This document shows positions 10,120-23,284 of a DNA stretch of 64,000 nt, in pieces. This DNA comes from Zopfochytrium polystomum. Its lineage: Eukaryota > Chytridiomycota > Chytridiomycetes > Chytridiales > Chytridiaceae. Position 1 is the first letter of the stretch. Every line of letters begins with the position of its first letter. A program made the position numbers and the translations under genes. The notes under the pieces are model-generated. The model saw only the letters and a list, made by a program, of their open reading frames with translations. It searched no databases and was not told the origin of the DNA. The stretch spans positions 1 to 64,000 of the forward strand of contig JAIVFJ010000316.1 of assembly GCA_025765615.1 (NCBI GenBank), in the 5' to 3' direction.

Positions 10120-11765
10120 TCACTCCCAGTCCCACCCGTCCGCCGCGTTCTTGGCCTCGCCGCCGCCGCTTTTCGCTCCAGCACCGCCCACCAACGCCGC
10201 CGCCTCCTCGCCCTTCTTCTCCGCCCCACCGCCACCACCGCCGCCACCTCCACCACCCTCCCCAAAGTCCTCGTCCCAGTCGTCCCACCCGTCCGCGGGG
10301 ACACCGCCACCGCCGGACGACGCCGCCGGTTTTGCAGGGGCGGCGGTTGACGAGGCCCCTGCGGGGATCGCGATGTCGACGTACGGCACGGACGGGGCGG
10401 TAGAGGTCGCCGGGAGCGACGGGCGGCGGCCGGAAAGCACCATGCCCCTCGCCGCCGCCGCCGCCGCCGCCGACGCACTTCCACCGCCTCCACCGCCACC
10501 GCTGCCGCTACCCCTGCGCGCGATCCCCATCTCCTCGAGCCCGATCACGTCCTCCTCGTCGTCGCCCAGCGCCAGCCCCGATGTCTCCGACATGGGCCTG
10601 TACGCGCCGCGGGCGTCCCCCCTCGATCCCCCGGGGGCCGGGTGAGCCGCCGCGTTGGACGGGAACGCGGAGAAGAGGGAGGAGAAGATGGATTTCAGGG
10701 AGCCCGGAGAGGACGCCGTGGGCGTGGAGGCGCCGGCGGAGCCTTTGCGGTCCGGGGTGAAGACGATGATCACGCCGGCGACGACGCCGATGACGAGGAT
10801 CATTTGCTGGGGGGATTTGTTGGAAGGGAGGAGGGGAGATTGAGGTTTAGCGGTTTCAAACGTGTCAAAGGGACCGACGCCCACGACTTACAATGTAGAA
10901 TCCGATCGACGACGAATCTTCGTCATCGCCGTCAACCACTTCGCTCGGCACTCCGCCGCCGCCGCCGCCGCCGGCTGCTCCGCCGACGACTTCCTCCAAG
11001 CCCTCCTCGTCCTCCGCAATCTCTTCCGGCAGCTTCTTTTCCGGAACCTTCTTTTCCGGCACCTTCTCCGGGATAGCGGGCGTCTCCGAAACCTTGCCGT
11101 TGCCGCCACCCGGCTCACCCTTCCCTCCCGTCTGCCCCGTCTCTTTCTTCTCGCCCGTCCCGCCGCCCGTCTCGCCCTTCTTGTCAGTCTCTCCCTTCTC
11201 TCCCTTCTTCGTCTCCGGTTCCGCCGCGGTCCCACCCGTCGTCGTCTCCTTCTCGCCGCCGCCGCCCTTCTTGTCGTCCGCGACCGCTGCGCCCCAGTCT
11301 CCGCGCACAACGGAGATCCACGCGCCCTCGCTGCTGCCTGCGAAGCGCGGCAGCTGGCCTGCCACGAGGTGGCTCGTGGTGGCGGTGGTGGCTTTCGTCC
11401 CAGATTTGCTGCTGCCGCCGTCGTCTGCGAGAGGAAGGGTGAGCAGCTGCACGGGAATTTTCACTTGCGGTTTCTCGTCGATCGAAGGGGTGGGAAGATG
11501 CGCCGCGGTTGGAGGGAGCGGGGCCAGACCGTTCAACGAGTGGGCCTATGGATAAGAAAGTTTGCTCGTAAGTAGCTATTTCAGCGAGGATCGCAATTTC
11601 TCCTTTGGGAATGGAGAGAGGCATCGTGAGAGGAGACATACCGCGCCGGAAAAGGCATTAATCGAGACAATGAAATACTCCGATTTTTTCAACGTGGGCG
11701 ATGCGAGGACTGGGAACTCGCTGGGAATGCACGGAAGTCAGAAACAGCTCATTGGACCCAAAGGT

Positions 11766-11799
<34 letters not shown>

Positions 11800-14641
11800 T
11801 GGTAAACTCAACTCGAGATCGTCTGGCTCGGGAATGTGACCCATAACCACAATCGACGATTTCTTCCCGTCCGCCGCCAGGTCGTACGATACAGTCGGAG
11901 TCACCACCAGCAATTCGCTCAGTGGGAAAGACGCTCTCCAGACCACGCGTTCTGCCGGGGAAAGAATTAGTCTCCAATTAATAATACCATGAAGCCCGCG
12001 CATGAAATTTAGAACTTTTGCAGCGGCAAAAACTCACCCCACGGTTTCGCGACAAGGCCGACGAAGCCTACTCTGCGGCCCGCCTCGGGCGCAGCAACAC
12101 CCAGCGCCGCGCCTCTGCCCTCCTCAACAACGCCTCTCATCACATAACCGGGACACTCTCCGGGACCGCCCGTAGCGCGGCGCCCGAACCCAGCGTCTTG
12201 GACGACCCACGCCGCGCCGGCCTCGGCAATGACGCCGACGGCGTCCCACCCGTCCTCCTTCTTTGCGACGTCCGGGTTCCGCAGGCGCTCCGCCCAGCGC
12301 GACAGCGCGGCGAGGGTGTCGCGGAGGTCGCCGAGGTGGAAGGTGCCGAGGGAGATGGCTGCGAGTGGGGGGCGGGACACGGTGTGGAGGTAGTGGGTGA
12401 GAGGGGTTGGGGGTTCGGCTTTGGGTTCGGGCGCAGAGCTTTCGCTGGTTGTTGCGGTCTTATCGCCGTCGGCGTGTTCCGCAGGGGCGGTTGATGTGGG
12501 CGTCGCCGAAGAAGTAGGGGTCGGCGAAGAAGAGCCGGCAGTGGACGATTCACCGGCCTCGACAACTTTGGCCTTCTTGCCGTCGTCGGTTGCCGCTTTG
12601 CCCAACTTTGGGTCCCCCATCTCCACCTCACTCGCCTTTACTTCACCGGCCTTGCCTTCCTTCGCCTTATCCACCGACGCTGCGGGTGTGTCCTCCTTCG
12701 GCCCAGGTTTTGAACCTTTCCCGATAGTGTGATCAGTCAGTTTTGGAATGCCTTTGCCTTTCGAATCCAGTTTTTCGTCTGGCTTTTTCCCAAGTTCACC
12801 CATTAGAGAGCCAGGCTCCTTTGCGGTTGGCGGCGGAACTTTTCCTGATTCGGGTTTCTCATTGACTTTCCCGCTTTCAATGTTGTCTGAGAGGGCGAGC
12901 AGCCCTTCGTCGTCTTCATCCTCGGTCTCCCCCGTTTTGTTCGACAGCCCAGAGGAGGCCGCAGATGGAGGCGTCGCGGACGGCGAAGCGATCAATGACG
13001 ACGACGACGATGTCGGAAGTAGTTGCAGCGATCGACGAAGAGGCACTGTCGGACGGGGCGGCACCGTTGTTCTTGACTTCCTTTGCGGCGTTCGAGTCCG
13101 CAACTGCCGCAGGCTTCCCAGCTGCTGCTGCCGCCGCCGCCGCCGCCGCCGCCTCTGCCGCCTCCACTTTGGCGATTTCGTCTTCAATCTCCTTCTCCTC
13201 CAACTCTGCTTCGATCTCTTCCAATACCTCTGCCAAATCCAGTCCATCGTCGAACTGCCTTCTCTCCAGCGTCCGTTTTCCTTTCGCCTTTTCTTTTTTC
13301 GTTTTCGCTGCTGAAGGTGCTTTTTCGCCGTCGCCCAGTTCCAAAAAGGACGCCTGAACCAGATGACCCTCCAGATCGACTGCTGTCGGTACTGGATCGT
13401 CAACGAACTCGAAAGATACTCCAGAGACGACGTAGCGTAAGGGCGACGATTGCAGGTCCTCCGCGGATGAAGATGACTGCCGGCAAGTGTCCAGCGAGAT
13501 GGAGGAGACGTGATGAATTTCTGTTCTGTGAGCAGTGTCGTTTTTCAGAGAGGTCGCAGCGGATATTGGACCCGCAGCTGTTCGAACAAAGAGAGAGGCA
13601 CCGACGGCGATCGGCGTTCCAGTCGTTGCGTTGAATTTGAGAAGGAAAGTGTCGAGGGTATTTGCTCGGCTGGGTTCGGGCAATGATGGAACATTTAGAA
13701 CAGGGATGTCGGCTGAATGAAGAAATAATCCAGTGATTACCTCTCGACGCTCAGAAATGGTGTTTTGAGCACACCCTCAAACGATCCAGCCACCACAATC
13801 GTGCCATCGTCGTGCGCCGCGGCTTTCACGGGGATTGGAACCTTTACCAGAGCCTCCTTCGCAGGGTTTGCGACATCGTCGACAAGCGGTGTAGAATACA
13901 CCCAGCGGAACGTGCTTTCCTCGTCGACGCTGGCCACGAACAGGCTCTCAGCGTTCAAACTCGGTTTTGAACCGGACTGCAGCACGGATATTTCGTTTGA
14001 GAGGAGAAACGAGTCGCCGCGGTACGTCCCGACCAGCACGGCGCCAGTCCGTGTATTTGTTGGGTCGGTGACGACGTCCGAGATGCGAACGTAGCCATTC
14101 GGTCCAGGCGGTGAGAGTGAACGGGCCCACGCGAGGCGCGTCTTGGACGTGGCGGACGGATTGAACACGACAAAGCCGCGGGTAATGTTCGGGGCATCTG
14201 CGCAAGGAATGAAGCCGTTGATCAATTTTTCGAGGTCCAGACCGTGATTGCGGTGTCATACCCATGGTGGAGAATCCCCAACTCGATCCGCCAGCGAGAA
14301 GTTCAAAGTTGCCCTGCGAAAAGTCGCCTACAGCAAAGTACGATCTGCAACAGCGGAATGCACGTCAGCTTCGCAAACGGGCAGACTGCAAGGGGGCCGC
14401 GGGAACCCTCTACTCACCCGTCAGACCCCGCCGCTAGGCCTGTGATAACAACTTTTGAGGTGTTGGTCAAGGGTTTCAGCGTCACTTCGGGATCTGGGAT
14501 CTTGACGAGTGACGCGCCTAATGAACTGTGGCGTCAGAATTGCAGATCCCAAGAGCAATGGATCTCACCAGACGGAATCGCACCGAGCAGCAGTGAAGAA
14601 ACGGTGGATAATATCAGGACACAAATGATCACGGCTGGCAT
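10120..14641 (-). CDS. Single-pass membrane protein with SBBP-like beta-propeller ectodomain
   Basis: Nine exons on minus: 14641-14569, 14517-14418, 14344-14262, 14197-13775, 13712-12038, 11951-11813, 11720-11642, 11545-10892, 10806-10120; every junction keeps phase. I start at the ATG preceding a clean signal peptide (MPAVIICVLILSTVSSLLLG); an upstream in-frame ATG would make it a signal anchor. The ectodomain has repeated strand units such as SYFAVGDFSQGNFEL, VLVGTYRGD, IVVAGSFE and DTFLLKFNATTG, as in SBBP-type propellers. A Lys/Glu/Pro-rich linker follows, then a helix (QMILVIGVVAGVIIVF) and a cytosolic tail ending in an aromatic-acidic cluster (WDDWDEDF and a terminal GWDWE). The frame changes near 12990-13010 within a GTC repeat, probably an indel. 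The role may be surface or secretory-pathway sensing or sorting; I do not recognise a named orthologue. Confidence 0.7.
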
Positions 14642-15943
14642 GAACGATGATCTTGGGGCGAGGCCGCGCGACAGTGGAAGAGATCGATGCGATCGCGCGG
14701 TCGAGCGACTGGAACGCGATTGATTCTTGATGAGCGCCACCTCCTTCCGTCGTCGGCCATGCGCAGGTGTCGCTGCTGCTGCTGCTCCCGCAGCATTCGC
14801 GGTAGGTATCCGAAAGCGGATCGCCGTGGTGATAGATGCAGATGGTGCTGGAGCGGGGATGAGAGCGCAGCTGGGGATGAGAGCGCAGCTGCGGCGTCGG
14901 CGGCGGCGCGATGGCAGGGGCGTCTTTGGCGCTGCCTCGTCCGCGAGCGCCATCCGGCAGTGCGACGACGACTCCTCCATTTTTTTCCGTTTTTTAATAT
15001 TATTTTGTGCAAACAAGAAAAAATAAATAAATTCACAAATAATTCTCTTCCACATCACAACACATACAATAGGATCTTTCTATTTTTACCCACAACGCTG
15101 GCCTTGCCTCACGCAATGATGCAGTCTCGCACATTCTACCATCCGATCTGACACTCGTCGAACTGATTCTGCCTCCCAAAGTCCCGTGGTCTCGTCGTAG
15201 AGCGATACACGTGGAAACATTGACGGGCGTGAGATAAGCGTAACAACCCAATAGGGACAGACACGAGGCGCACAGGGTTCGCCGCGTGAGCTCTTCGATT
15301 CCAACAGGTTATTGTCGTGATTAACTAAATGCTTGAGCCAAGGCAGCAATATTAAAGGAGTGAGAGGCCAATGAGGTCGTATCACAGCCGCATTATTGGT
15401 ACTGAGCCCGCTGCTGCAGCCCTTTTTTTCTGGTCTTCAAGGCCATGCACATCCAACCTTGAGCAGCTGCAAATTCGCGAAAAGTGGTTCATATTACATA
15501 GATCGCCGGTGGGCCGTTTCACCATATTCAACCAAGAAGCCAAAACACGAAATTTTCCGCTTACAATGTATCTCGTATTCAAAGAAGACCCACTGGCCTG
15601 CAGGCGCCAGAGAGATTCGCTTCTTTCACGATCGGGTGCCGGCAACAAATAAAAAAAAAGGAAAAAGAAAAGCTCAAAAGTGGGAGAGATTCAAAACTAC
15701 GAGTGTAACGAGAGAAGTGAGGACTGCGTTTATTCTACTCTACCGATTCGACACTCGCACAAAATGGGTCGCGAACTTGAACAAATAGAAGTAAAGCCCT
15801 CTTTAGTATCACCAAATGCGCAATCGAATATGACAACAGAATTTTGCGAGAGAAACAGACTTTGTGATTTTCGAGGTTCCAGAGGCAAAGAAAAGGTTGA
15901 AGAAGAGTTACTGTCTGCCCCCTTTCCCCGCCAACCAGTTTCC
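14642..15943. other. Intergenic region
   Basis: AT-rich between about 14985 and 15070, otherwise mixed. This is the 5' side of the propeller membrane protein and the 3' side of PKA, both on minus. The Arg/Ala-rich open frame at 14642-14990 may be a 5' leader or N-terminal extension of the former. No separate gene is supported. Confidence 0.45.
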
Positions 15944-17595
15944 TCAAAAGTCCTTAAACTTCTCCTTGTACGGGTCCGGCCCGGGAATCCCGTACGGCTC
16001 GTGATCCTCGGGATACACGTCAAAGTTTGAGGTGTCGCCCTCGCCTTTGCTAGGCGGGAGGTAAGGGGCGGGGATCTTCAAGTCGACGAGGGCGTCCCAG
16101 TCCAGGCCGGCGAACCACTTGTGTCGCTTGATGTCGCCGGAGCCGCCCTTGAGGTTGCCGTAGCGCTTCGACAGGTCGGTTGTGAGGAAGCGCTTGACGA
16201 GGTCTTTGGCGAGCGGATCAAAGTGGGAGGGGAACTTTGGCTTGCAGGCGAGGATTTTTTCGTACAGCTTGAAGTGGTCTTCGTCGTAGAATGGTGGGTG
16301 GCCCGCCAGCATCTTGCGATTGATCAAATTGGCAAATAGGGGCATTGAAGGCGGGAAGGCTTGAGGAAGGAGAGGACGTGAAGCAAGAAACTCCCCCTCA
16401 CCTCGTATATCAGGATGCCGAGGGCCCACCAATCAACGGCACGGCCGTAACCTTTGGATTGAATAATCTCTGGTGCTAAATAGTCGGGTGTTCCACACAG
16501 TGTCCAAGTGACGTCTGGCACGTGTTTGGCAAACCCAAAGTCTGTGATTTTGATGTGACCCGAAGCATCGATCAGAAGGTTCTAGTTGGATTGTTGTGGG
16601 AGATTGAGTGTCAGAAGTGGCCATATACAGGGTGTTTTTTTCTGGACCACTAACCTCCGGCTTCAGATCGCGGTAGATAATGTCTTTGCTGTGGAGGTAC
16701 TCGAAGGCCATGGTCACTTCTGCCGCGTAGAACCTCGCCACGTTGTTGTGGAATCGCTGGCGGGTAAAAGGTAGTCAGCAGTGTTGTAACACCACGTTGG
16801 CGACGACAATTCGAAACACGTAGACAACACATACCCCGCACCTCCGCAGATACGAAAACAGCTCGCCGCCCTGGATGTACTCGAGCACAAAGTAGACGTT
16901 GCTCGAGTCCTGAAACGTGCCGAGCATGCTCACGAGGAACGGAAAGTTGAGCTGATCCAAAATGTTTTTTTCGTTGACGGTGTGCTCGACCTGCTTCATC
17001 TTGACGATCTCGCTTTTGCGGAGCACCTTCATGGCGTAGAAGCGGCCTGGTCGACTTGACGCGTACCATGTGGACGCGGCCAAAGGAGCCGGTGCCGAGG
17101 GTGCGATCGATGTGGAAGTCCGCGAGGGAGTACTTGTACTTTGATTTCGACATTGTCGCGGGCCGCCGATTTCGTTGCGTGGCTGTGGGCGGCGGCCGCG
17201 GGGTCGACGGCGGAGGAAGCGGCGGGGGCTGCGGGCGTTTCCGAGTTGTGGCTCTTTCGCGGGGTCGAGGAGCCGCGGGACTGGGACGGCTCGCGTTTAA
17301 CGGGGGACGATGGCGTCTCGAGGCCCTTTGCCGAGGTCGGGGAGGTCGAGGCTGAGGGCTGGCTGGTGGGGCTGGTGGGGCTCGCGGAGCTTGATCCGCT
17401 CGACGGGCTGATCGAGGGGAGAAAGTTGAGGCCTTTGGGAGAAGTCGTGCCCTTGGGGCTGGAGGCGGTGGCGGGCTCGGCGGTCTTTGGAGACGTGGCG
17501 CCAGACGATCCTGCCTTATCCGTAGGGGAGACCGAGTTTGAGGTTTTGAAGAAACTATTGCCCTTCGATGAGGTGAGCTTTCGCAGTAAGGACAT
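15944..17595 (-). CDS. cAMP-dependent protein kinase (PKA) catalytic subunit
   Basis: Exons on minus: 17595-16835, 16756-16655, 16581-16402, 16312-15944. After a Ser/Pro-rich N-terminal extension of about 145 residues come all AGC kinase landmarks: GTGSFGRVH (Gly loop), YAMKVL (ATP Lys), [28 protein letters not shown] (catalytic loop), [20 protein letters not shown] (activation loop with the PDK1 Thr and P+1), SVDWWALG-type helix (AVDWWALG) and the C-tail ending in KEKFKDF. Introns fall at DLKPE/N and IYE/M. It phosphorylates R-R-x-S/T substrates when cAMP releases the regulatory subunit; in fungi it controls growth, morphogenesis and nutrient response. The frame changes twice, near 17150 (before MSKSKYKYS) and near 17055 (between HMVRVKS and RPGRFYAMK), without usable introns. 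These are probably sequence errors, otherwise the gene would be dead. Confidence 0.92.
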
Positions 17596-18844
17596 GGATG
17601 CGCGCAATCGGGGCTTGGTCCCAGAGTTTTCTATTTTCTTGCTGGTGGTTGAGACGTCCTTGAACAGCACCCGGAGGGGAGGTGGAGCCCGCCCCCTTGC
17701 TCTGTCAAAAATGCTAAAAAGTGAACGTGAACGCGAAGATATTATTATCATGCGTTTTTTCGCGCGTCAACCGCTGCAGAAGCTCAAATTCTAGAACTGC
17801 AGCCAGAGAAAAAGCATCAAACCAACGATTCAGTCCAAAAGGGTCACTGACCTCTTCCCCGGTGTGCTATGCGTGCGCACGGAGTAACCAATTGGCTGTA
17901 GAGGCTTCACGGGCTGTGACCGAATGTCAAAGGAGATGAGACAGTCCTCGGAGTCGCCACCAAAAGAAACGGCTTTCCAAAGTGGGAGGTTTTCGACTCT
18001 CGAGGCAGCCACAACGAGCTGAATTGCGCTCACGCGCGTTTTTGGTCACCAAAGCCCTCACACAACATCAAATCCTTTGTTTCCTGGCTGCTGGGATGGG
18101 AATCAACGCTCGTTTACGGGCACGCTGCGAACATTACTGCTACCACGAATACTGCGCCAATGATCCGTGTGAAAGAAGCAAAGAGCCGCGCGGATTGGGG
18201 CAGCTGCTGCCCTCCTAGTCGTATAGCTCCTATGGAGGAGGAGGGCGGGCAGCGTTCGCTTCGCTTTTAGTTTCGACCGCAATCCAGAGAGTGGGGGAGA
18301 GTGTGAAGAGTAGTGACTCACAGAGACCTGGTCTGTCTCTTGCCTTATCCCCCCACCAACTGACGCACCGACCCCACCGACCGGCGACTTCATCTTGACT
18401 TGTCCGCTGGCCTTCCTTCTTCGCCGTCCCAGACCAACACCACGACGACGACGACGACGACCCCACCAGGCACCTCTATTTCACACACACGCAATCACAC
18501 ACGCGCTCTCTCCCCGCTCAGGCTCGCTACTGGCTGCGGGCTGCTGCTGCTGCTGCGCTCGCCCAAAACCACGCGCCCGTTGCGCTCGCCCTGAATGCAG
18601 CGAAAGCGCGTGCCAAGTTAGGTGGTGCGTATCCCCCGCTTGCCAACTTGTGAGAGAGTCGCGCAGCACCCAGTGCCCCGCCACCACCCTGATCTGATTT
18701 CCCCACTCGCACCTGCCCTTGATCTGCATCCTGCGCGATAGCTGTTGACCCCGGAGTTTCCCGCCTTCCTCAGCTGCTGCCGTGAGCATACGAGCCTCTC
18801 CTGGAGGCCTTCAACGCAGCTGCTCGGGGAATTCCATTCCCTTC
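17596..18844. other. Divergent promoter region between PKA and the PPR-like gene
   Basis: No coding frame with local bias. Contains an ACG triplet run at about 18438-18460 and a GCT run near 18540. It should hold promoters of both flanking genes; no clear TATA box was found. Confidence 0.45.
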
Positions 18845-21800
18845 ATGCTCTCGAGGCGGCCTGCAATCCACATCGGCCGCTCATTCCTGTCGTGCTTATC
18901 GATTCTCCCCGGCGCGTTCATCCCCTGCTACTCCGCGACAGCTGCACGTGCTCGTGAGATGGCGCTCTCACGGCTGGTTATAACGGCTCAGCCCTTCCGA
19001 AGCGCTGGGAGCGTGGGAGGCCAGCAGGACCCAGGCGCCGCTGGTTTGTCCGATCCCATTCCGCCGATCATCGCTGCCACACCCTCAACACCAACGCCGC
19101 GTCACCCACAGCGCGCGTTTCGCCCTCTGGCAAGTCCCTCCCAATCCTCCTCATGCCAACCCGAATCATCCACTCCTCCGATCGCGATCCCCTTGTCGTC
19201 AGAGTCGCCAGATACATCCGACCTCTTTCTCGCGATCTCCGAGGGGAAAGCCGCAGAGTCCTGGCGCTGCTTCTCGGAGCTCCTTCGCCGATTCCCTTCG
19301 TGGACCTTTCCACCAGATGACTCTTCAGCATTCGACGCGTTCCTTCGCCTCCTCTTCCTCGCTCACATCCAGCCAGAAACCCCATCCACAGCGGAAGTCC
19401 CGGCCCACGCGCTCGAATCGGCGCTCCTCCAGCAACGGTGTCCAACCCACTCGAGATCCTTTCGATGGCTCGTCAAGCTGTGGTTTATCCGCGACGCGAT
19501 TCCGCTCGCAGAGATCTGGGTACGATTGAGCACGTGGCGGGAGGCCATCAGACGGACGCCGCAACGTTGGAACGGATCTGAGCGGCGGCAGGCGCCGTCC
19601 GCAGCCGATGTGGGGATTCCGACGCCGCGGGAAGCAATCTGGCTCCACCGACTCAGCTGGTGCGTGCTGCTCGAGTACGCCAGCAGACGCGGAACGCGTG
19701 CCGATCTGGATGCGGTGCTGCAGGCGCTGTGCGACACCCGTTCGTTACGACCAGATTTGGGAGAGGCACTCATGAAGGTGTTGAAACGAATCGGAGACCA
19801 TCGCACCGCGCTGCGGCTGTTTAGGCTGCTGTCCAGCAAGGGAGTTTCCCTGACTCGAACGGGCTGTGAGCATCTCGTCGTTACTCTGTCGCGAGGTTTG
19901 CAACTCGGTGCGGTCAGTTCGGTGGTCGACATTCTTTGGCGTCGGCACGAAACTTTTGTGGATTGGATGACGGTACGGGCAGCAAACTCGGTGTTGAGTT
20001 GCTCCGTCCGGCTAGGCTACTCGCCTACTCATTGGTTCCGTCGACTTTTTCGGGAGGGCTCTTTGCAGCCAGACGTGGCAACGTTGATGATTCATATCCG
20101 GTACTTGCTATTTATTTTATCAAACTCGAAAACGGAGAACTCGGACGCGCCAGCCGTTCGAGAGGCGATATGTTTAATGTGCCGCTCGCTTGGCGTGCCA
20201 GTTCCAGCCGATGGAGCCTTATCGTTGTTGGATGAGTCGGAAACGTTTGCAATAAACGTTCTCGCTCAGCCGCATCTAGACCTGACAGCGGTCCCATTCT
20301 CGACTTTTGCGTCGCACTTTGCCCAGCGGGAACGACCGGAAATGGTTCGACGCGTGGTCGCCCTCTCGAGACATCATTCATCCGTGCGAGATCCCGACCC
20401 GGAGCTGCTCGGCATCGCCTCGCTTTCCGAGCTCGCCGTGGGTCGACGCGACGACGAGGCTCGATCGATCGGCTTGGAAGCTGAAGCGCGTGGGCTCTCG
20501 AGGAACCGCTTCTTTCGCGGCCGGCTTGTTCAGTCGAGCGTCTTGGACGGAAAAATTAGCGATGCGCAGCGTTCTATTATCGAATCTTTACCACCACCCC
20601 ATCCCGACTCTGTATACCCTTCCGCACTTCTTCCTGCCGCGACAGCCGACGGTTCAGACCTGGAGCGGTCGTTTCCGTCTTCGCTTTCGCTCTCCACTCT
20701 ATTTGGCGCCGTCCGCAAAACCAACGACAAACGCGCCACCCGCGCCAACATTGAAAACGTTGCCAAACGCCTCCGCACCCCACTCTCACCGCACCTGCTT
20801 CCCACTCTCGTCCGTAGCTACTCCGAAACTGACCCGTCCCTCGCCGCCATCGCCGCCCACATGAACCCGTCGTTCACCGTCTCCCCGTTCTCCATCACTC
20901 TCCCGTCGTCCCCGACCCCAATCCACCACGGCCAAGCAACCGCCGGAACCCCCACCGCCCTCGCAATTCGTCCTCCCCAACGTGCCCATCCCGCCGCGGA
21001 TCCGCCCGCTCCTGCGCGTCCTCACCACCGCGGTCGCGGCCGAACCCGACGCGGCGCTGCTCTCGTCGCTCTTCCAACGCATCGCGCGCGCCGCACCCGC
21101 GACGACCCCGCTCTCGTCGCTGCTCGACCTGCCCGCCCTGGCCGCGCGCCTGCTGGACCCGCCCGGGGCGACAGCGACGACGCCCGACAGCGCCCCCAAC
21201 AGCGCCCCCGAGGCGAAAGCCACGCCGCCGGTCGTATCGCTGATCGAAGCCTGCGCGGCGGCGCGCGACGCGCGCGGCGCCGCCGCTTTGCTGCCCGTCG
21301 TCGTCGCTGCGGACCCGACGACGCACTTTTCCCGCGCGCAGCGCGCGCGCGCGTGGGCCGCGTGGGTGTACGCGCAGTCCGCGGCCATCCCGTGGCCGCC
21401 GTCGCAAAGGCGCGCAAGAAACAACCGAACAAGCCGCCGCGCAGCCGCCACGCAATGGGTGCCGCTGCCGCCGCAGCAGCCTCCCTCTGTTCCCGACCCG
21501 CGCGCGCCGGCTGCGGTTGCGCCTTCAGCAGCAGCCGCAGCGGCCGCAGCCGTGGCGGGACGGCGTGGTTGAGCTGATCGCCGTCGCGTGGGGGTGGCCG
21601 CCGGCCGCGGCGCGCGCGTGGCTCGCCGGCGGGCCGCCGCCTCGCGAGTTCCCCGCCCCTCCACGACCACCTCCACCACCGCCACCACCACCACCACCAC
21701 CTTCGTCCACCACCTCGGCCTCCACCGCAACAACAACAACCGCATCGACACCGCCGCCTCCCCCACCTCGCCGCGTCGACCACCGCGACCACCACGACCG

Positions 21801-22347
21801 CCACCGCCCCCACCGCCGCCCCCGCCACCAAGACCCCGTGCACGCCTCTCTCGCGCACCTCCTGTACGCGCGCGTGAAATGCGGCGACGCGACGGGCGCG
21901 CGCGGGTTGCTAGTGGACGGGCTCGTGTGGCGGGCGGAAGCGGGGGACGACGAAGGCGACGATGGTGGTGGTTGTGACGGGAAGAAGGAAGAAGGAGAAG
22001 GGTCGCTGCAGCGGATCGGGCTGCGCGGTGTGCAGGGGGATCTCGTTGCGCGGATGAAGGGGGTGAGCGTGGCGATGCGGGTTGTGGCGGGGGAGTACGA
22101 GCGGGCGGTGCGGAGGGAGGCGAGGTCGGCTGCGGCGAAGGCGAGTGCGGCGGGGTGCGGCGGGTGCGGGTGCAGGGGCGGGTGCGGGGGCGATGCCGGA
22201 GGCGATGAAGAGGTGACGGAGGGGATCACGGCCTGGTGTTTTTGTTTTTTTTTTTTTTTTTTTTTTTTGTTTTGCGTTCTTTGGATTTCCCCTTTTCTTT
22301 TTTTTTTAAAATTTTTTCCTCGTTTGTCGCCTCTATCATCATCATGA
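18845..22347 (+). CDS. PPR-like helical-repeat protein, probably mitochondrial
   Basis: The chosen ATG opens a basic, Ser/Arg-rich N-terminus (MLSRRPAIHIGRSFLSCL) that suits a mitochondrial presequence. The body is a long array of amphipathic helix pairs; the best unit reads EALMKVLKRIGDHRTALRLF followed by LLSSKGVSLTRTGCEHLV, close to the pentatricopeptide consensus. A late segment (LLYARVKCGDATGARGLLVD) looks like a further unit. Such proteins bind organellar RNA and support its processing or translation. The frame changes near 20940 and again near 21540, both in GC-rich low-complexity DNA; a Pro/His-rich insertion follows the second. The stop at 22347 lies after a poly-T tract that would encode polyphenylalanine, so the real end is probably before 22240. 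The specific RNA target is unknown. Confidence 0.6.
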
Positions 22348-23284
22348 AACAAAGGACGTTGGGAGATAGCGCCAAGAAGCACAAAGAGAAAGAGGGAGAG
22401 AGAGGGAAAAAAAAAAAAAAAAAAAAAAAAGGCGAGGGAGAGCCTGGCTACTTCAGGTTACCGCCTCTTTCTTCGTCTTTAACACATTCTTGTTCTGTTT
22501 GCTCAAGTTTGGGGGCAGCGAAAGAACAGCAACGCAAAGAGCGAGGCTTGAGAAAAAAAAAAAAGAAAAGAAACGAAACAAAGAGGGAAGAAACAAAATA
22601 AGGTGTGGAGAGGGGGGGTTGGGTTGGGACTGTTGGCTGGAGGGTTAGTGCGAAAGGTTGGGGGAGTGGGTAAGAAGAAGAAGAGAGGGGGGGAAAGGAA
22701 CCATACTCTTATGAGGGACTAGGTATACACAGATCAACTCAACCGAAGGGGAAAAAAAATCAAACAAAGAGAAGAGAAAACCCCATTTTGCGGGGAGAAG
22801 GGAGGGAGGGGCGATGACGCAACGAAATAAAAGATAGGCTTTTTTGTTTGTCCGTGGTGGAATAAAGAGATCCAAACGGGTGGGGTGTGTCGGGACGCGA
22901 TTCGACGGGTTGGGGTGTGAAATGCGCGATTCCAGGGGGCCAAGTGGGGGGATCGGGTTTGTAGTCTAAGAGTTAGAAAAATCAAGATGGGGCAAGGACG
23001 AAGAAGTGAAAGAAAAAAAGATGTAAAAAAAGTACTGGCAGTGAGAGGGGACCGTGCGGGACGAAAGTGTGTGTTTTTCCCGTGGGGGGGTTGGTGGCAG
23101 GTTTTGATGGTAAATTAAAGATGAGAGGAAGAAGGAAAGGAATAAAGAGTTTTCGACAAAGCCAATGAGTGACTTTTCGTCAGCGCGTGCATGGAGAAGA
23201 AAAGAAAAGAAAACGGGGGGAAGAAACAGCCAGCAGAAAAGGAGCTGGGCAAACAAAAAAAGACCACAACAAAACAACCAGCCA
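22348..23284. other. Convergent intergenic region, purine-rich low complexity
   Basis: Dominated by A-runs, G-runs and GA-rich sequence (for example about 22 A at 22410). No coding signal. It holds the 3' flank of the PPR-like gene and of the CK1 gene. Confidence 0.5.
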
